Both the position numbers and the translations under genes were made by a program. DNA of 28,953 bases from Bryobacterales bacterium (lineage in GTDB: Bacteria > Acidobacteriota > Terriglobia > Bryobacterales > Bryobacteraceae), in the NCBI GenBank assembly GCA_003164075.1, contig PLRZ01000218.1, positions 11,144-40,096 on the forward strand. Reading direction: 5' to 3'. Position 1 is the first letter of the stretch. The number at the start of each line of letters is the position of its first letter. The notes beneath the pieces were generated by a model. The model was not told the DNA's origin. It saw nothing but the letters and a program-made list of their open reading frames with translations, and did no database searches. This document shows, piece after piece, positions 1 through 7,593 of this stretch.

Positions 1-2
1 TG

Positions 3-437
3 GTAATCTGGCCGAGCGCCTACTCGGCGGGCCGGTCGCTTCAAGCGCGGGCGACGGACTTCAACTACTACATCATGAGCTCGACTCAGGTTCCCGATTG
101 TCTGGTGTATGACATCGACGGGGAAGAGCTTGTCTACGAACATAACAACGTGGCCGATAATACTAATGTTACGCGGTTCACGTTCGACTTGGACCGCTGC
201 GTCTTTCACCAGGACTTCAACCTGCCTACGAAGCTCGCTAAGCTGCTCAAAGAGCACGGAGACGATGTCGTGCGAGAGAAATGGGAGCCGAAGGAAGGAT
301 GGTTCGTTCTGAAGGCGAAGCGTCCCGGCGTCAGCGCGCGCGAGTTGGCCCGGCAAGGCGGGCTGGAAGAGCGAAGACCCTATATCAACCGGAGCCGTTG
401 CGAGCTGGATAGGCGGCGCGGATGGCAATTTTCCTGA
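3..437 (+). CDS. Carbon-nitrogen hydrolase (nitrilase superfamily), C-terminal part
   Basis: The frame is open from the window edge to a TGA at 435-437, so about 144 residues of the 3' end are visible and the start lies outside. The reading begins with a WPSAYSAG segment and continues through a beta-rich stretch (VTRFTFDLDR). It ends with LKAKRPGVSARELARQGG and a basic tail, RSRCELDRRRG. That tail is, from memory, characteristic of secreted carbon-nitrogen hydrolases in Acidobacteria and Planctomycetes. Such enzymes cleave non-peptide C-N bonds with a Glu-Lys-Cys triad. The catalytic residues should be upstream of the window and cannot be checked. The last four residues (WQFS) run up against a transposase remnant, so the natural C-terminus may have been slightly altered. 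Family assignment is fairly sure; substrate is unknown. Confidence 0.7.
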   Translation, partial: VIWPSAYSAGRSLQARATDFNYYIMSSTQVPDCLVYDIDGEELVYEHNNVADNTNVTRFTFDLDRCVFHQDFNLPTKLAKLLKEHGDDVVREKWEPKEGWFVLKAKRPGVSARELARQGGLEERRPYINRSRCELDRRRGWQFS

Positions 438-568
438 GAACTTGTTGAAAAAGACCTGCTGAGCGGCCTCCGTGAGGAAGTGGTCTTTCGTGCCGACGCT
501 GCCTTCGCTAACCCGGAGATCTATAAGGTGCTGGAGAAACGGGGCGTGAAGTACGCCATTCGCATGTT
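438..568 (+). mobile_element. IS1380-type transposase remnant
   Basis: Directly after the stop codon of the preceding gene, the same frame encodes about 43 residues that include VVFRADAAFANPEIY and GVKYAIR. These match the conserved core of IS1380-family transposases, where the Asp of FRADAAFA is one of the catalytic acidic residues. Nothing of the N-terminal or C-terminal transposase regions is present. Homology stops at about 568, where a direct repeat begins. This is a small internal scrap and not a functional element. It shows that the left end of the window has been rearranged by insertion and deletion. Confidence 0.7.
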
Positions 569-708
569 AGATAGGATCTGCGCGGGCCTCAAGAAACCGC
601 TCCCTTGCGGTCGCGGCTCGGTAACAGTCGCGCCTGATTCCACGGGACTTGTTACTGAGCCGCGACCGCAAGGGAGCGGTCTTGCCAGATAGGATCTGCG
701 CGGGCCTC
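569..708. repeat. Long palindrome flanked by 22-bp direct repeats
   Basis: Two 31-nt arms, 596-626 and 650-680, are inverted repeats of each other with one mismatch, separated by a 23-nt loop. The arm core is CCGCTCCCTTGCGGTCGCGG. The palindrome is bracketed by an identical 22-bp direct repeat at 569-590 and 687-708, which begins AGATAGGATCTGCGC. The whole unit is about 140 bp and has no protein coding capacity of its own. It resembles a REP/MITE-like dispersed palindrome. The flanking repeats could be a target-site duplication, although 22 bp is long for one. It sits directly on the end of a transposase remnant. Confidence 0.75.
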
Positions 709-840
709 CAAAAGCCATGCCAAGTCCTTGCTGGATGTGTGCAGTCAGATGGAGAATCGCCGGTCATTCCTAACGGCGGCGGGAGCCTCTTCGGTTTCAG
801 ACGCCTCTGCCCAGGTCCGCGGCCGGATCTGACAGGATAC

Positions 841-912
841 CAGGGACGCAGCCGCTGGAAACGGGACTACTCCTCGCGGGCGGCCTATGAGAACTCCATA
901 GCGGAGAACCGT
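841..912 (+). pseudogene. Scrap of an alpha/beta-hydrolase related to the 7590-9884 gene
   Basis: The plus-strand frame at 841-912 reads QGRSRWKRDYSSRAAYENS followed by IAENR. The exported alpha/beta-hydrolase at 7590-9884 has, near its N-terminus, QNRARFWRRDYTSPAAYAKS followed by VDANR. Allowing one gap, 14 of 24 positions are identical, including the RDY, AAY and NR elements. No start codon or further homologous sequence surrounds the fragment. The rest of the 709-1020 stretch shows no recognisable gene. It is best read as the remains of a paralogue lost by deletion. Confidence 0.5.
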
Positions 913-1020
913 CCAATCAAATCGGGTTCTCGGACCATGCGCACCGGCAAGCGTAAGCAGCCGTATCGACGTCGCGGGCGAGGACACGGCGACCGCGTCC
1001 TCGCCCATTTGAGAGCCGGG

Positions 1021-4000
1021 CTACTTCCTGGCTGAGGCTTCGTCCGGGACGAAGTCCACTTCAATCTTTCTTGACGCGCCCGCCGGGGCCGCCGGAAGGT
1101 GAATTACCAGGCGACTACCGGCGCGATCGGCGTTCCAACCGGCAGCCGAATTCGTTTGGGCGTCGGCGAGCTTCGGCAGATTCTGGCCATCCACCCGGAC
1201 GGCGGCCGCAGCGGTCGAGCCATACACCAGCAGGTAACTCGTTTCCGGGAGGTTCTCCAGCTTCCAGGAGGAACCGCGCGCCGTGGCCTGGACCGTTACC
1301 TTGGCGGCTTCGCTGCGCGCGTTGATGCGGGACCGAACCGCGTTGGCGCGCGGACGGGTTACCACCAGGGCGTTGACCCGGCCGGGAGTCATGCTCTTGC
1401 CGAATTGCAAATCCTGGCTAAGTTGCACGGGCACGACGGCCCCGGACCGCAGGTAAGCCGGAATTGCATTCAGGGGCACGCTTTTCTCGACGCGGGCCGG
1501 TCCGGAAACCGTCTTGCCATCCCACAAGCCCGTCCACTGGCCGGGAGGAAAGAGGATCGTCCGCGAATTATGTTCGTCGACCACGGGCGCAACGAGCAAA
1601 TCCTCGCCGAACATAAACTGATCGTTGACCGGGGCCAGCGCCTCCTCGCGGGGGAAGGCCACAGGCATGGCGCGAATGATGGAAACGCCGGTCTGGTGGG
1701 CGGAGATGGCCGCGCCATAAATGTAATCCACGAGATTTTCCCGAGCCCAGGCGCAGAACTTATAGTTCTCCACGGCGGCATCGCCGTAATCCCAGGGCTC
1801 GCGCGCGGCCTTGCCGTGCCAGCGCATCAGGGGGCTGAACAAGCCGAATTGGGTCCAGCGGATGTACACGGCGGGCTCGGGAACGCCGAAGTATCCGCCG
1901 AGATCGCTGCCCCAATTGGAATAGCCGCAGGAGGACAAGTTGAGAATTCCGGTCATGACGGCCCGCAACCCGTCGAAGTTTGAACCGTGGTCGCCGGCGA
2001 ACTGGCCGACCCATTTCTGCGTGCCGGGTGCGGCCCCTCTGCCGTACAGGATGAAGTCGTCCCCACGCTTATCGTGGAACACCTCGCTGATGGTCTTCTG
2101 ATAATCGTAGTAGTAATAATTGTGCATCTCGGCGCCGCGCTGGCCGTTATAGAAGATGGCGTCTTCTGGCGTGCGATCGCCGAAATCCACCATGCTGCCG
2201 GCCACGCCGAGGTCGAGGTGCGGCTTCCACCATCGCTTGCAAAGCTCCAATGCGTGCGGGTTGGTGAAGTCGATGTAGTTGAGCGAGCGGGCCTCGCTTT
2301 CGTTGCCGGTGTGCATGACCGGAAGCTGATCGGGGGGCACATCCGGCAAGAGCGTGCGCTGCTGTGCCTCGCGTATGGTCGCGCACATGAAGTAGCCCAA
2401 AACCTCGATGTTGCGGGGCGCCATGAATTCATTCAAGGACGCGTTGAAGGCGGAGGCGCCTTCGGCGTAAATCGCGGAGTGCGGGATGTCCAATTCCGCG
2501 AAACGCCTGGTGACGCTCTCCTCTTCCGCCACCGCATTGTGCAAAGGTCCGCTGGCCCAAGCCGAGCCGCCCCTGCCCATCCATTCTTGAAAAGCCCACT
2601 TCGGCGGCAGCATGGGCTTGCCGGTGAGATCGGTATACGATTGGATCGCCTTTTCAGGAGCGCCGATCCAGAAGTAATAGTCGAAAATCGGGCCGTGCTG
2701 CGAGATGCGGTACTGGCTGGGATTCGTCTTCCCAACGTCGGCCCTTAAACGGTAGGACGAATTGCCGAAGGCCATGTAACCCTTGGAGCTGTGAAAGATC
2801 GCCAGGCCCTTGTACGTGGTATTGCGGAGGCCCATGCCGTTGCCGAGCCAGTCGTCCATGCCCCAAAGCGTGAGCACCACTCCGCGCTTATTGAAGTGAT
2901 CGTACTTTTCGCCGAAGCCGTAGATGGATTCGGACGAGCCAAGACGATTTTTGAAATCGGTCGCGAGTATCCTGCCATCCGAATCAAAGCGGAGGGCCAG
3001 ATTTCCGGCGCCGATTTCCGTGATAACCGCGGTTCCGGCGGCGTTATAGAACGAAACCGAGAACGGCTTCTTCCGGATCACCACCTTGCCGTCGGGGGTT
3101 TGGAGGGCGCAAGAGTCCGGCGACTGGGAGACTTTCAGCGGGGACAGGCCATCCGGCTTGTGATGGCCTTCCTCGGCGGTATAGATGCGCACACCGCCCG
3201 TTTTGGGCATGGAGAGGCTCAAGGCCACGGAGTGACCGCCGGCCACGCCACGCATTCGGAGGACGTCGTCCTTCACTTCCAGACTGTCCAGGCTGGTAAC
3301 CGGCTTCCACTCATCCCTGCGAACGTTGCCGGCCGAGCCATCGGCGAACCAGTCCCGGGAGGTGAGATCGAGCTTGTGAAGGTAGGCATCCAGCAACTGA
3401 CACGCGCTCGACGGGTCGGAACTGCGCAGGGCGGCGTTGACCATCTGCCGGAAGTTCGCAGGGGTCATGTCTTCGGGAATAATCGAGCCGGTAGCGGGGA
3501 CGAAGAGGAACCCTTCGAGCGTCATCAGGTCGATCCAACTCTGCGTGAGCGAGAGCCGCTCGCCCAGATTCTTCATATCGGTGGGCGTAGATAAGGAAGA
3601 CTGCATGCGCCACACCCGCTCGGCGGCCGCGAGATCGGGATAACTCAACATCGACGGCCGCTGCCAGCGGGCCGCGCCGGAAGGCAACCGGCACAAGCTG
3701 GCCGGCGGATCCTGGGCCTGCGCTTCGCCGGAAAAGTGGGTTTCGATCAAAAGGTCAACCGGAAGGCACTCGTGAAAATCCATCGCCACCGGGCTGATGA
3801 ACTCGGTATCGCGCCAGCGGGTTCTCATCGGGAGGAATCCAAAATGAGATTGCGGCTTACCTCCCAAGGTCGCCCAGGGGATCTGGAACAGAGCGATCCA
3901 CTCGTTCGCTTTCCGGGCGACGGTCACGTCGAAGGTCTCAATCCGGTTGACTTCCATCGAGTTCCTGGAACTGCTATCGGGGGGCCTTTCCGGATTGCGC

Positions 4001-4494
4001 AGTACGCGCTGGCAGCCGTATTTCACTTCTTCGGGCGTCACCGCGAATTGGTAATAGGCCGGCTTAGCCGCGTCGGGCTGAAGCAGGATATCCACTTCAT
4101 CGGGAAGAGGAGGCCAGGAATCCGATCCGCAGGGCAGACCGGCCAGCGCATACCAATCCTCCTTGAGGAGCCCGACGGGGAAAGACATGTCGGGTTCCGT
4201 GCAACGAAACGCCACGAGAAGCGCGTCCTCGGTATAGGCAATGCGGCATTCGGTCGGGGTGATGGGACGGACCAAACCGCCCACGCGATAAAAGCGGTCC
4301 AGCGCGATGGTGTGCTCGCGGTCCGCGAGAAAAGCGTCGATGGATGGCGGACTGCTCCAAGGCGACTTCAGAACCACCGCGTTGGTTCCCCAGGCGGATT
4401 GAGGACTGGCAGCCGCCGCCTTCAGATTCTTGTAAATTCCGGCAAGCGACCCGACACCGATCGCCGAGCTAGTCAGAAACGTGCGTCTTTTCAT
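1021..4494 (-). CDS. Exported GH31 glycoside hydrolase with N-terminal CBM9-like module
   Basis: This 1157-residue protein begins with a Tat-like signal (KRRTFLTSSAIGVGSLAG). Residues about 45-250 resemble a family-9 carbohydrate-binding/DOMON-like module (TECRIAYTEDALLVAFRC, EVDILLQPD). The GH31 (beta/alpha)8 catalytic domain covers roughly 480-1020, followed by beta-sandwich domains. The nucleophile is probably Asp770 in SMVDFGDRTPED, equivalent to DFGE in alpha-xylosidase-type enzymes, here with Asp in place of the usual Glu. It is followed by the family's MHN motif. The acid/base is probably Asp835 in FAGDHGSNFDG. The family cleaves alpha-linked glucose, xylose and related residues with retention; the exact substrate cannot be told. 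Its ATG overlaps the preceding gene's stop (ATGA), and GGGAG precedes it, so it is probably translated by coupling in an operon with the DUF1080 gene. Confidence 0.88.
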   Translation of the reverse strand: MKRRTFLTSSAIGVGSLAGIYKNLKAAAASPQSAWGTNAVVLKSPWSSPPSIDAFLADREHTIALDRFYRVGGLVRPITPTECRIAYTEDALLVAFRCTEPDMSFPVGLLKEDWYALAGLPCGSDSWPPLPDEVDILLQPDAAKPAYYQFAVTPEEVKYGCQRVLRNPERPPDSSSRNSMEVNRIETFDVTVARKANEWIALFQIPWATLGGKPQSHFGFLPMRTRWRDTEFISPVAMDFHECLPVDLLIETHFSGEAQAQDPPASLCRLPSGAARWQRPSMLSYPDLAAAERVWRMQSSLSTPTDMKNLGERLSLTQSWIDLMTLEGFLFVPATGSIIPEDMTPANFRQMVNAALRSSDPSSACQLLDAYLHKLDLTSRDWFADGSAGNVRRDEWKPVTSLDSLEVKDDVLRMRGVAGGHSVALSLSMPKTGGVRIYTAEEGHHKPDGLSPLKVSQSPDSCALQTPDGKVVIRKKPFSVSFYNAAGTAVITEIGAGNLALRFDSDGRILATDFKNRLGSSESIYGFGEKYDHFNKRGVVLTLWGMDDWLGNGMGLRNTTYKGLAIFHSSKGYMAFGNSSYRLRADVGKTNPSQYRISQHGPIFDYYFWIGAPEKAIQSYTDLTGKPMLPPKWAFQEWMGRGGSAWASGPLHNAVAEEESVTRRFAELDIPHSAIYAEGASAFNASLNEFMAPRNIEVLGYFMCATIREAQQRTLLPDVPPDQLPVMHTGNESEARSLNYIDFTNPHALELCKRWWKPHLDLGVAGSMVDFGDRTPEDAIFYNGQRGAEMHNYYYYDYQKTISEVFHDKRGDDFILYGRGAAPGTQKWVGQFAGDHGSNFDGLRAVMTGILNLSSCGYSNWGSDLGGYFGVPEPAVYIRWTQFGLFSPLMRWHGKAAREPWDYGDAAVENYKFCAWARENLVDYIYGAAISAHQTGVSIIRAMPVAFPREEALAPVNDQFMFGEDLLVAPVVDEHNSRTILFPPGQWTGLWDGKTVSGPARVEKSVPLNAIPAYLRSGAVVPVQLSQDLQFGKSMTPGRVNALVVTRPRANAVRSRINARSEAAKVTVQATARGSSWKLENLPETSYLLVYGSTAAAAVRVDGQNLPKLADAQTNSAAGWNADRAGSRLVIHLPAAPAGASRKIEVDFVPDEASARK

Positions 4495-4709
4495 TTGATC
4501 GTCTCCCGCGTATATGTCGCTTCAACTAACGATTTCAGCTCCATGAGATCCACTGCTTCTCCGCGCATCGCCCACCCCTCGTCAAATCGGTACCGATCTG
4601 TCCGATATCGTAGTTCCAACACGAGCTGGTCGGAAGCGGCCGGAGCCGAAGAGCTTGCGGCCGGGGCCACGCCGAGCGCTCGGCTCAGGAACGATTGTGG
4701 GTTGATCAT
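4491..4709 (-). CDS. 72-residue small protein coupled to the GH31 gene
   Basis: The frame starts with ATG at 4709, preceded by AGAAGG at a suitable distance, and ends in a TGA that overlaps the GH31 ATG by four bases (ATGA). The product begins MINPQSFLSRALGVAPAASS. An Ala/Ser-rich linker is followed by a charged segment containing LELRYRTDRYRFDEGW and ending EATYTRETIK. I see no signal peptide, membrane helix or cysteine, and do not recognise the family. Its position 32 bp after the DUF1080 stop and the four-base overlap with GH31 argue that it is a genuine operon member, possibly working with or coupling translation of the GH31 gene. Function is unknown. Confidence 0.6.
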   Translation of the reverse strand: MINPQSFLSRALGVAPAASSSAPAASDQLVLELRYRTDRYRFDEGWAMRGEAVDLMELKSLVEATYTRETIK

Positions 4710-4741
4710 CGGGAGAATCCTTCTTCTCGACAAAAAGCGCG

Positions 4742-5503
4742 CTAGTCCGCCAGCCGGCGCATCCAGATGTTGCGGAACTGCATGTCCGTTTCCGGGGCCG
4801 GTCCGTTGATCGGCCCCTCCTCGATTTCGATTTTCCGGCCGATGTAGCGGCTGTGGTCCTGGAGCACCAGGGGGCCTTCCGACACGCAGCGGCGCGCGCC
4901 TTGCGGCACGTTCACCGGGACATGATCCTGGACCAGTACGCCATTGTGCAGTAGCGTTAGGCTGCCGGGCGCCTGCATCGTTCCGTCCGAATTGCATTTC
5001 GGAGCGTGATAAATGCCGTCGTAGGTCTGCCATTGGCCGGGAGGCCGGCAGGCGTTCACCAGCGGCGCGGATTGCCTGTAGAGCGCGGCGCAGGAACTAT
5101 CGGGAGCCGTATCGTTCTTATAACTGTCCAGAATCTGAATCTCGTAAGCGTTCTGGAGGATGATCCCGCTGTTCGCCCGCGCGTAGCCCTTCTGGCCGGG
5201 CTCGTTTGGCGCCAGGAACTCCACATGAATCTGCGCGTTGCGGAACGTCTCGGTGCTGCTGGTGTCGAGGGCGCCGGTCTTACAGGTCATCACGCCGCCG
5301 GCGGCCGTGCAGTGCGATGGCGTCCCGTCCAGCCTTGTCCAACCAGTGTTATCCCGCCCGTTGAACAACACGATCGCATCCGACGGCGGTTTTTCCGGAC
5401 CGCCCGGATCGACCACGGGAGGTTGCGGTCCAATTACCCGCTGGTACGCATACGCCATCCCTAAGGTGGCCAGGCATATCGCCCACGCCGTTTCCTTTTT
5501 CAT
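4742..5503 (-). CDS. DUF1080 / 3-keto-disaccharide hydrolase domain protein, exported
   Basis: The protein has 253 residues from the preferred ATG at 5503 (MKKETAWAICLATLGMAYAY). An upstream in-frame ATG at 5515 lies within a GGGAG ribosome binding site, so the later start fits better. A short hydrophobic N-terminal signal is followed by a Pro-rich linker and a single DUF1080 (Pfam 3-keto-disaccharide_hydrolase) jelly-roll domain. Typical motifs are IVLFNGRDNTGWTRLDG, RANSGIILQNAYEIQILDS, QWQTYDGIYHAP and the terminal MQFRNIWMRRL. Members of the family act on 3-keto-glycosides or bind glycans outside the cytoplasm. It is the first intact gene after the decayed TonB-receptor start, and precedes the small protein and GH31 on the same strand. 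Confidence 0.85.
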   Translation of the reverse strand: MKKETAWAICLATLGMAYAYQRVIGPQPPVVDPGGPEKPPSDAIVLFNGRDNTGWTRLDGTPSHCTAAGGVMTCKTGALDTSSTETFRNAQIHVEFLAPNEPGQKGYARANSGIILQNAYEIQILDSYKNDTAPDSSCAALYRQSAPLVNACRPPGQWQTYDGIYHAPKCNSDGTMQAPGSLTLLHNGVLVQDHVPVNVPQGARRCVSEGPLVLQDHSRYIGRKIEIEEGPINGPAPETDMQFRNIWMRRLAD

Positions 5504-5621
5504 GATTGCTCCCATTCACGCAGCAACGGCTGGTTAGACGGCGCCCACCCGTTCCAGGGCTTAGCGCCAGCAGGAACCAGCCTGTATACAAACTCGACCA
5601 TTTCCCGGTCGCAGACTGCTT

Positions 5622-5708
5622 GCCCCCTGCCCGCTATTCACCGGCATCGCCTACAACACCCGGCAGGGATACAACATGTACAACTCGCTCCGCGTTCGTG
5701 TGCGTCGT
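5622..5708 (+). pseudogene. Possible inverted TonB-receptor barrel fragment
   Basis: The plus strand reads PLFTGIAYNTRQGYNMYNSL followed by RVRVRR. From memory this resembles the barrel segment (PQFTGI..N..QGYS.YHALQ.RV.KRF) of Oar-like TonB receptors. It lies on the opposite strand to, and abuts at about 5700, the N-terminal remnant of such a receptor. One explanation is an inversion breakpoint within a former receptor gene. The segment is only about 29 codons long, so chance similarity cannot be excluded. Confidence 0.3.
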
Positions 5709-5874
5709 AAGGCGAACGGTGGTGGCCGTGTTAGTCGGAGTCAGGTGCGCACCCGGAACGGCCGCGCCGGACGGGTCGAGCACTCGGCCAGACCAAGGAG
5801 CCCCGGTACTCCTGCCCGAACAACCCTTCCACAAACAGAGGAAGGGCGAGGCTCAAGCATATCCGCAGTCTCAT
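5690..5874 (-). pseudogene. Decayed 5' end of an Oar-like TonB-dependent receptor
   Basis: From ATG 5874, with GGAGAGA just upstream, the minus strand encodes a signal peptide (MRLRICLSLALPLFVEGLFG, then QEYRGSLV). The next segment, in a different frame, is GRVLDPSGAAVPGAHLTPTN, then TATTVRLTTHTNAE. This is the classic start of the carboxypeptidase-regulatory-like domain of acidobacterial TonB receptors. A single extra base near 5786-5792 explains the frame change. Homology stops near 5690 and the remaining roughly 1000 residues are missing. The gene keeps its promoter (5915-5960), so transcripts of the downstream DUF1080-GH31 operon probably begin with this remnant. Confidence 0.6.
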
Positions 5875-5914
5875 TGACTCTCTCCATCTGGCAGCCGGGA
5901 AATCCGGCCACCAT

Positions 5915-5960
5915 TCTGATATGACAAATGGAGAATACGGCAATCATGGAGAGAAGTCAA
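5915..5960 (-). promoter_or_regulatory. Promoter with shared 12-mer, for the 5874-1021 operon
   Basis: Read on the minus strand: TTGACT (5955-5960), 17 bp, TATTCT (5932-5937), 5 bp, then TGTCATATCAGA (5915-5926). The 12-mer covers the expected transcription start. The ATG of the TonB-receptor remnant follows 41 bp downstream. It is back to back with the promoter at 6100-6145. Confidence 0.6.
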
Positions 5961-6099
5961 TCGGGAAAATCGCGCTTGCGCCCGGGCAGCCCGCGGGAAT
6001 CCTCGTGGGGGTCCCGTGGCCCATAAAAAAGGCCTTGTTCTATCACATGGACGCCGCGGCGGCCGCCGCGCAACCCTTCGCGGAGGCGCTTCGAAGTTC

Positions 6100-6145
6100 T
6101 TGCTTTCGACCTACTGCCGCAGTATAGTATCAATGACATGACAGT
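6100..6145 (+). promoter_or_regulatory. Promoter with shared 12-mer, for the stub-dehydrogenase genes
   Basis: TTGCTT (6100-6105), 17 bp, TATAGT (6123-6128), 5 bp, then TGACATGACAGT (6134-6145). The spacing is identical to the divergent promoter at 5915-5960, while the 12-mer is a looser match. The Tat-signal stub starts 39 bp downstream. Confidence 0.5.
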
Positions 6146-6184
6146 AGGAAAGCCGCAAAATCGCGAAGCGGAGGCCGGTATCAC

Positions 6185-6322
6185 ATGAAGAAACGTGTAG
6201 AGGAAAGCCGCAGAGACTTCCTGCGCCACGGCGCCGGAACTCTGACGGGGCTTCTGGGCGCGCCCCTCATTGTGCCGGCTTCAGCGTTGGGCGGGGACGC
6301 CACTACGCCGGGGGCAATGTGA
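6185..6322 (+). pseudogene. Tat signal-peptide stub overlapping the dehydrogenase start
   Basis: The ATG at 6185 opens a 45-residue frame: a basic N-terminus with SRRDFLRHG, a hydrophobic stretch (GTLTGLLGAPLIVPASALGG) and then a quick stop. This is a complete twin-arginine signal with no mature protein. It resembles the N-termini of exported Gfo/Idh/MocA oxidoreductases, which often have a VP(A/S)S..G ending, but too little remains to decide. Its stop overlaps the GTG start of the alcohol dehydrogenase (GTGA), so ribosomes ending here could initiate the dehydrogenase. It is either a decayed gene or a leader peptide; deletion of the gene body is the simpler reading. Confidence 0.55.
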
Positions 6323-7389
6323 AGGCTGTAGTGCTGAGGAGTCCGAGAGTCCTGGAATACATGGAGGTACCCACGCCGAAGCTGAAGCAGGCGGAAGACG
6401 TACTGATCCGCGTGCAGGCTTGCGGGATCTGCGGCAGCGATCTCCGCTACTGGGAAGGCGAGAACCCGTGGGCGCTGCACACGCTCGGGCATCACGTGGA
6501 TAATCCACCGAACATCATCATGGGCCATGAATGCGCGGGAACGGTCGTGCAGGTGAACTCCTCAATTTACGAGCATCTACTAGGCGCCCGCGTCGGCGTC
6601 CAGCCGTACCGTGTTTGCGGCCAATGCGCGTATTGCCGTTCCGGCCGTCATAACCTATGCAAGGCGACGATTCATACCGGCCATGCACAGGGCTGGGGCG
6701 AAATGGAGTTCTATCCGGGTGCTTACGCGGAATACTGCCTCGCATGGGGGGATTTGGTGTACCCGATTCCCAATGGCATTTCGTTCCAGGAAGCTGCTAT
6801 GGCAGATATTTTCGGAGTGGCCGTCCATGCCGCCGGGCGCACGAAGATTCAGAAGGACGCCGCCGTGTTGTGCATTGGAGGCGGCCCGGTAGGACTGAGC
6901 ATTGCGCAAGTAGCGATGGCGCGTGGCGCCCGAAAGGTATTCGTCGCAGAAACCTCACCCGTCGCGCGACGTATCCTGGCGCAATTTGATCTTACAGTGA
7001 TCGATCCACGATCGATTCGGGAAGAGCTGTCGGCCCACCTCGGTCTTCCGGAAGTTGGGGTTATCTACGATTCGGTCGGGATTACGGAGACCTTCACAGA
7101 AGCGATTCCCCTGCTCGGGGCCTCGGGGACCTACGTGAACCTCGCGGTACACTCTGCCTCCCTTTCGTTCAACGCCACCCTGTTGGGATCCGAAAAAACG
7201 ATCACGACCTCTTCGAACGCGTACTATGACGACGTGCGTGAAGCGTACGACCTGATCTTTTCCCGGCAGGTGCACGCCGGCCCCATGATTTCGCATTGTC
7301 TGCCGCTGACCGAGTACAGGCAGGCGTTCGATCTGCTGCTCAGCAGTCCCAAGCAGGCCTATAAGGTGGTTTTCACGCCGGGTTCGTGA
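6319..7389 (+). CDS. Zinc-dependent alcohol dehydrogenase (MDR family)
   Basis: This is a 356-residue medium-chain dehydrogenase of normal length. The GTG start gives the usual MKAVVL opening; the later ATG at 6361 would remove part of the first strand. Catalytic zinc ligands are probably Cys38 (GICGSD) and His70-Glu71 (GHECAG). The structural zinc cysteines are 100, 103, 106 and 114 (CGQCAYCRSGRHNLC). A Rossmann nucleotide motif, IGGGPVGLSIAQ, follows in the middle. The family oxidises sugar alcohols or threonine-like substrates with NAD(P)+; sorbitol/xylitol-type activity would fit the carbohydrate setting but is inferred. It has no export signal of its own and is cytoplasmic. It overlaps the Tat stub by four bases and shares the promoter at 6100-6145. 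Confidence 0.85.
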   Translation: MKAVVLRSPRVLEYMEVPTPKLKQAEDVLIRVQACGICGSDLRYWEGENPWALHTLGHHVDNPPNIIMGHECAGTVVQVNSSIYEHLLGARVGVQPYRVCGQCAYCRSGRHNLCKATIHTGHAQGWGEMEFYPGAYAEYCLAWGDLVYPIPNGISFQEAAMADIFGVAVHAAGRTKIQKDAAVLCIGGGPVGLSIAQVAMARGARKVFVAETSPVARRILAQFDLTVIDPRSIREELSAHLGLPEVGVIYDSVGITETFTEAIPLLGASGTYVNLAVHSASLSFNATLLGSEKTITTSSNAYYDDVREAYDLIFSRQVHAGPMISHCLPLTEYRQAFDLLLSSPKQAYKVVFTPGS

Positions 7390-7512
7390 CTGCAAGGCGA
7401 GCATAGGAAGGTATATCGACCCAGGATTTGTGAGTTTACTTGAAGTAGATGCAGCGGTCGGCGTGGTAGACTGCGCGCGAGGAGATCCGTAATAAACGCG
7501 GGCCCGCCCGAT

Positions 7513-7593
7513 ATGGAAGCGCATTACCACAAGCGGTTCAGTAGCTACCTTACTGCGATGCGAAACGGGATCGCGGAACTGAGGACTGTATGA
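7513..7593 (+). CDS. Possible 26-codon upstream ORF (uncertain)
   Basis: The frame begins with ATG at 7513 and encodes MEAHYHKRFSSYLTAMRNGI, then AELRTV. Its TGA overlaps the ATG of the following hydrolase gene (ATGA). It could be a leader peptide giving translational coupling, or the last residues of a deleted gene. There is no clear ribosome binding site and no recognisable family, so it may be chance. The rest of 7390-7589 shows nothing I can name. Confidence 0.25.
   Translation: MEAHYHKRFSSYLTAMRNGIAELRTV

Noticed and set aside
649..1035. Plus-strand open frame of 128 codons
   Set aside because: It begins inside the palindrome and has no ribosome binding site. Only residues encoded at 841-912 resemble a protein, so only that scrap was reported.
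1099..1983. Long plus-strand open frame opposite the GH31 gene
   Set aside because: It is antisense to conserved GH31 sequence, has low-complexity Gly/Arg/Ala composition and no family motif; a GC-rich shadow frame.
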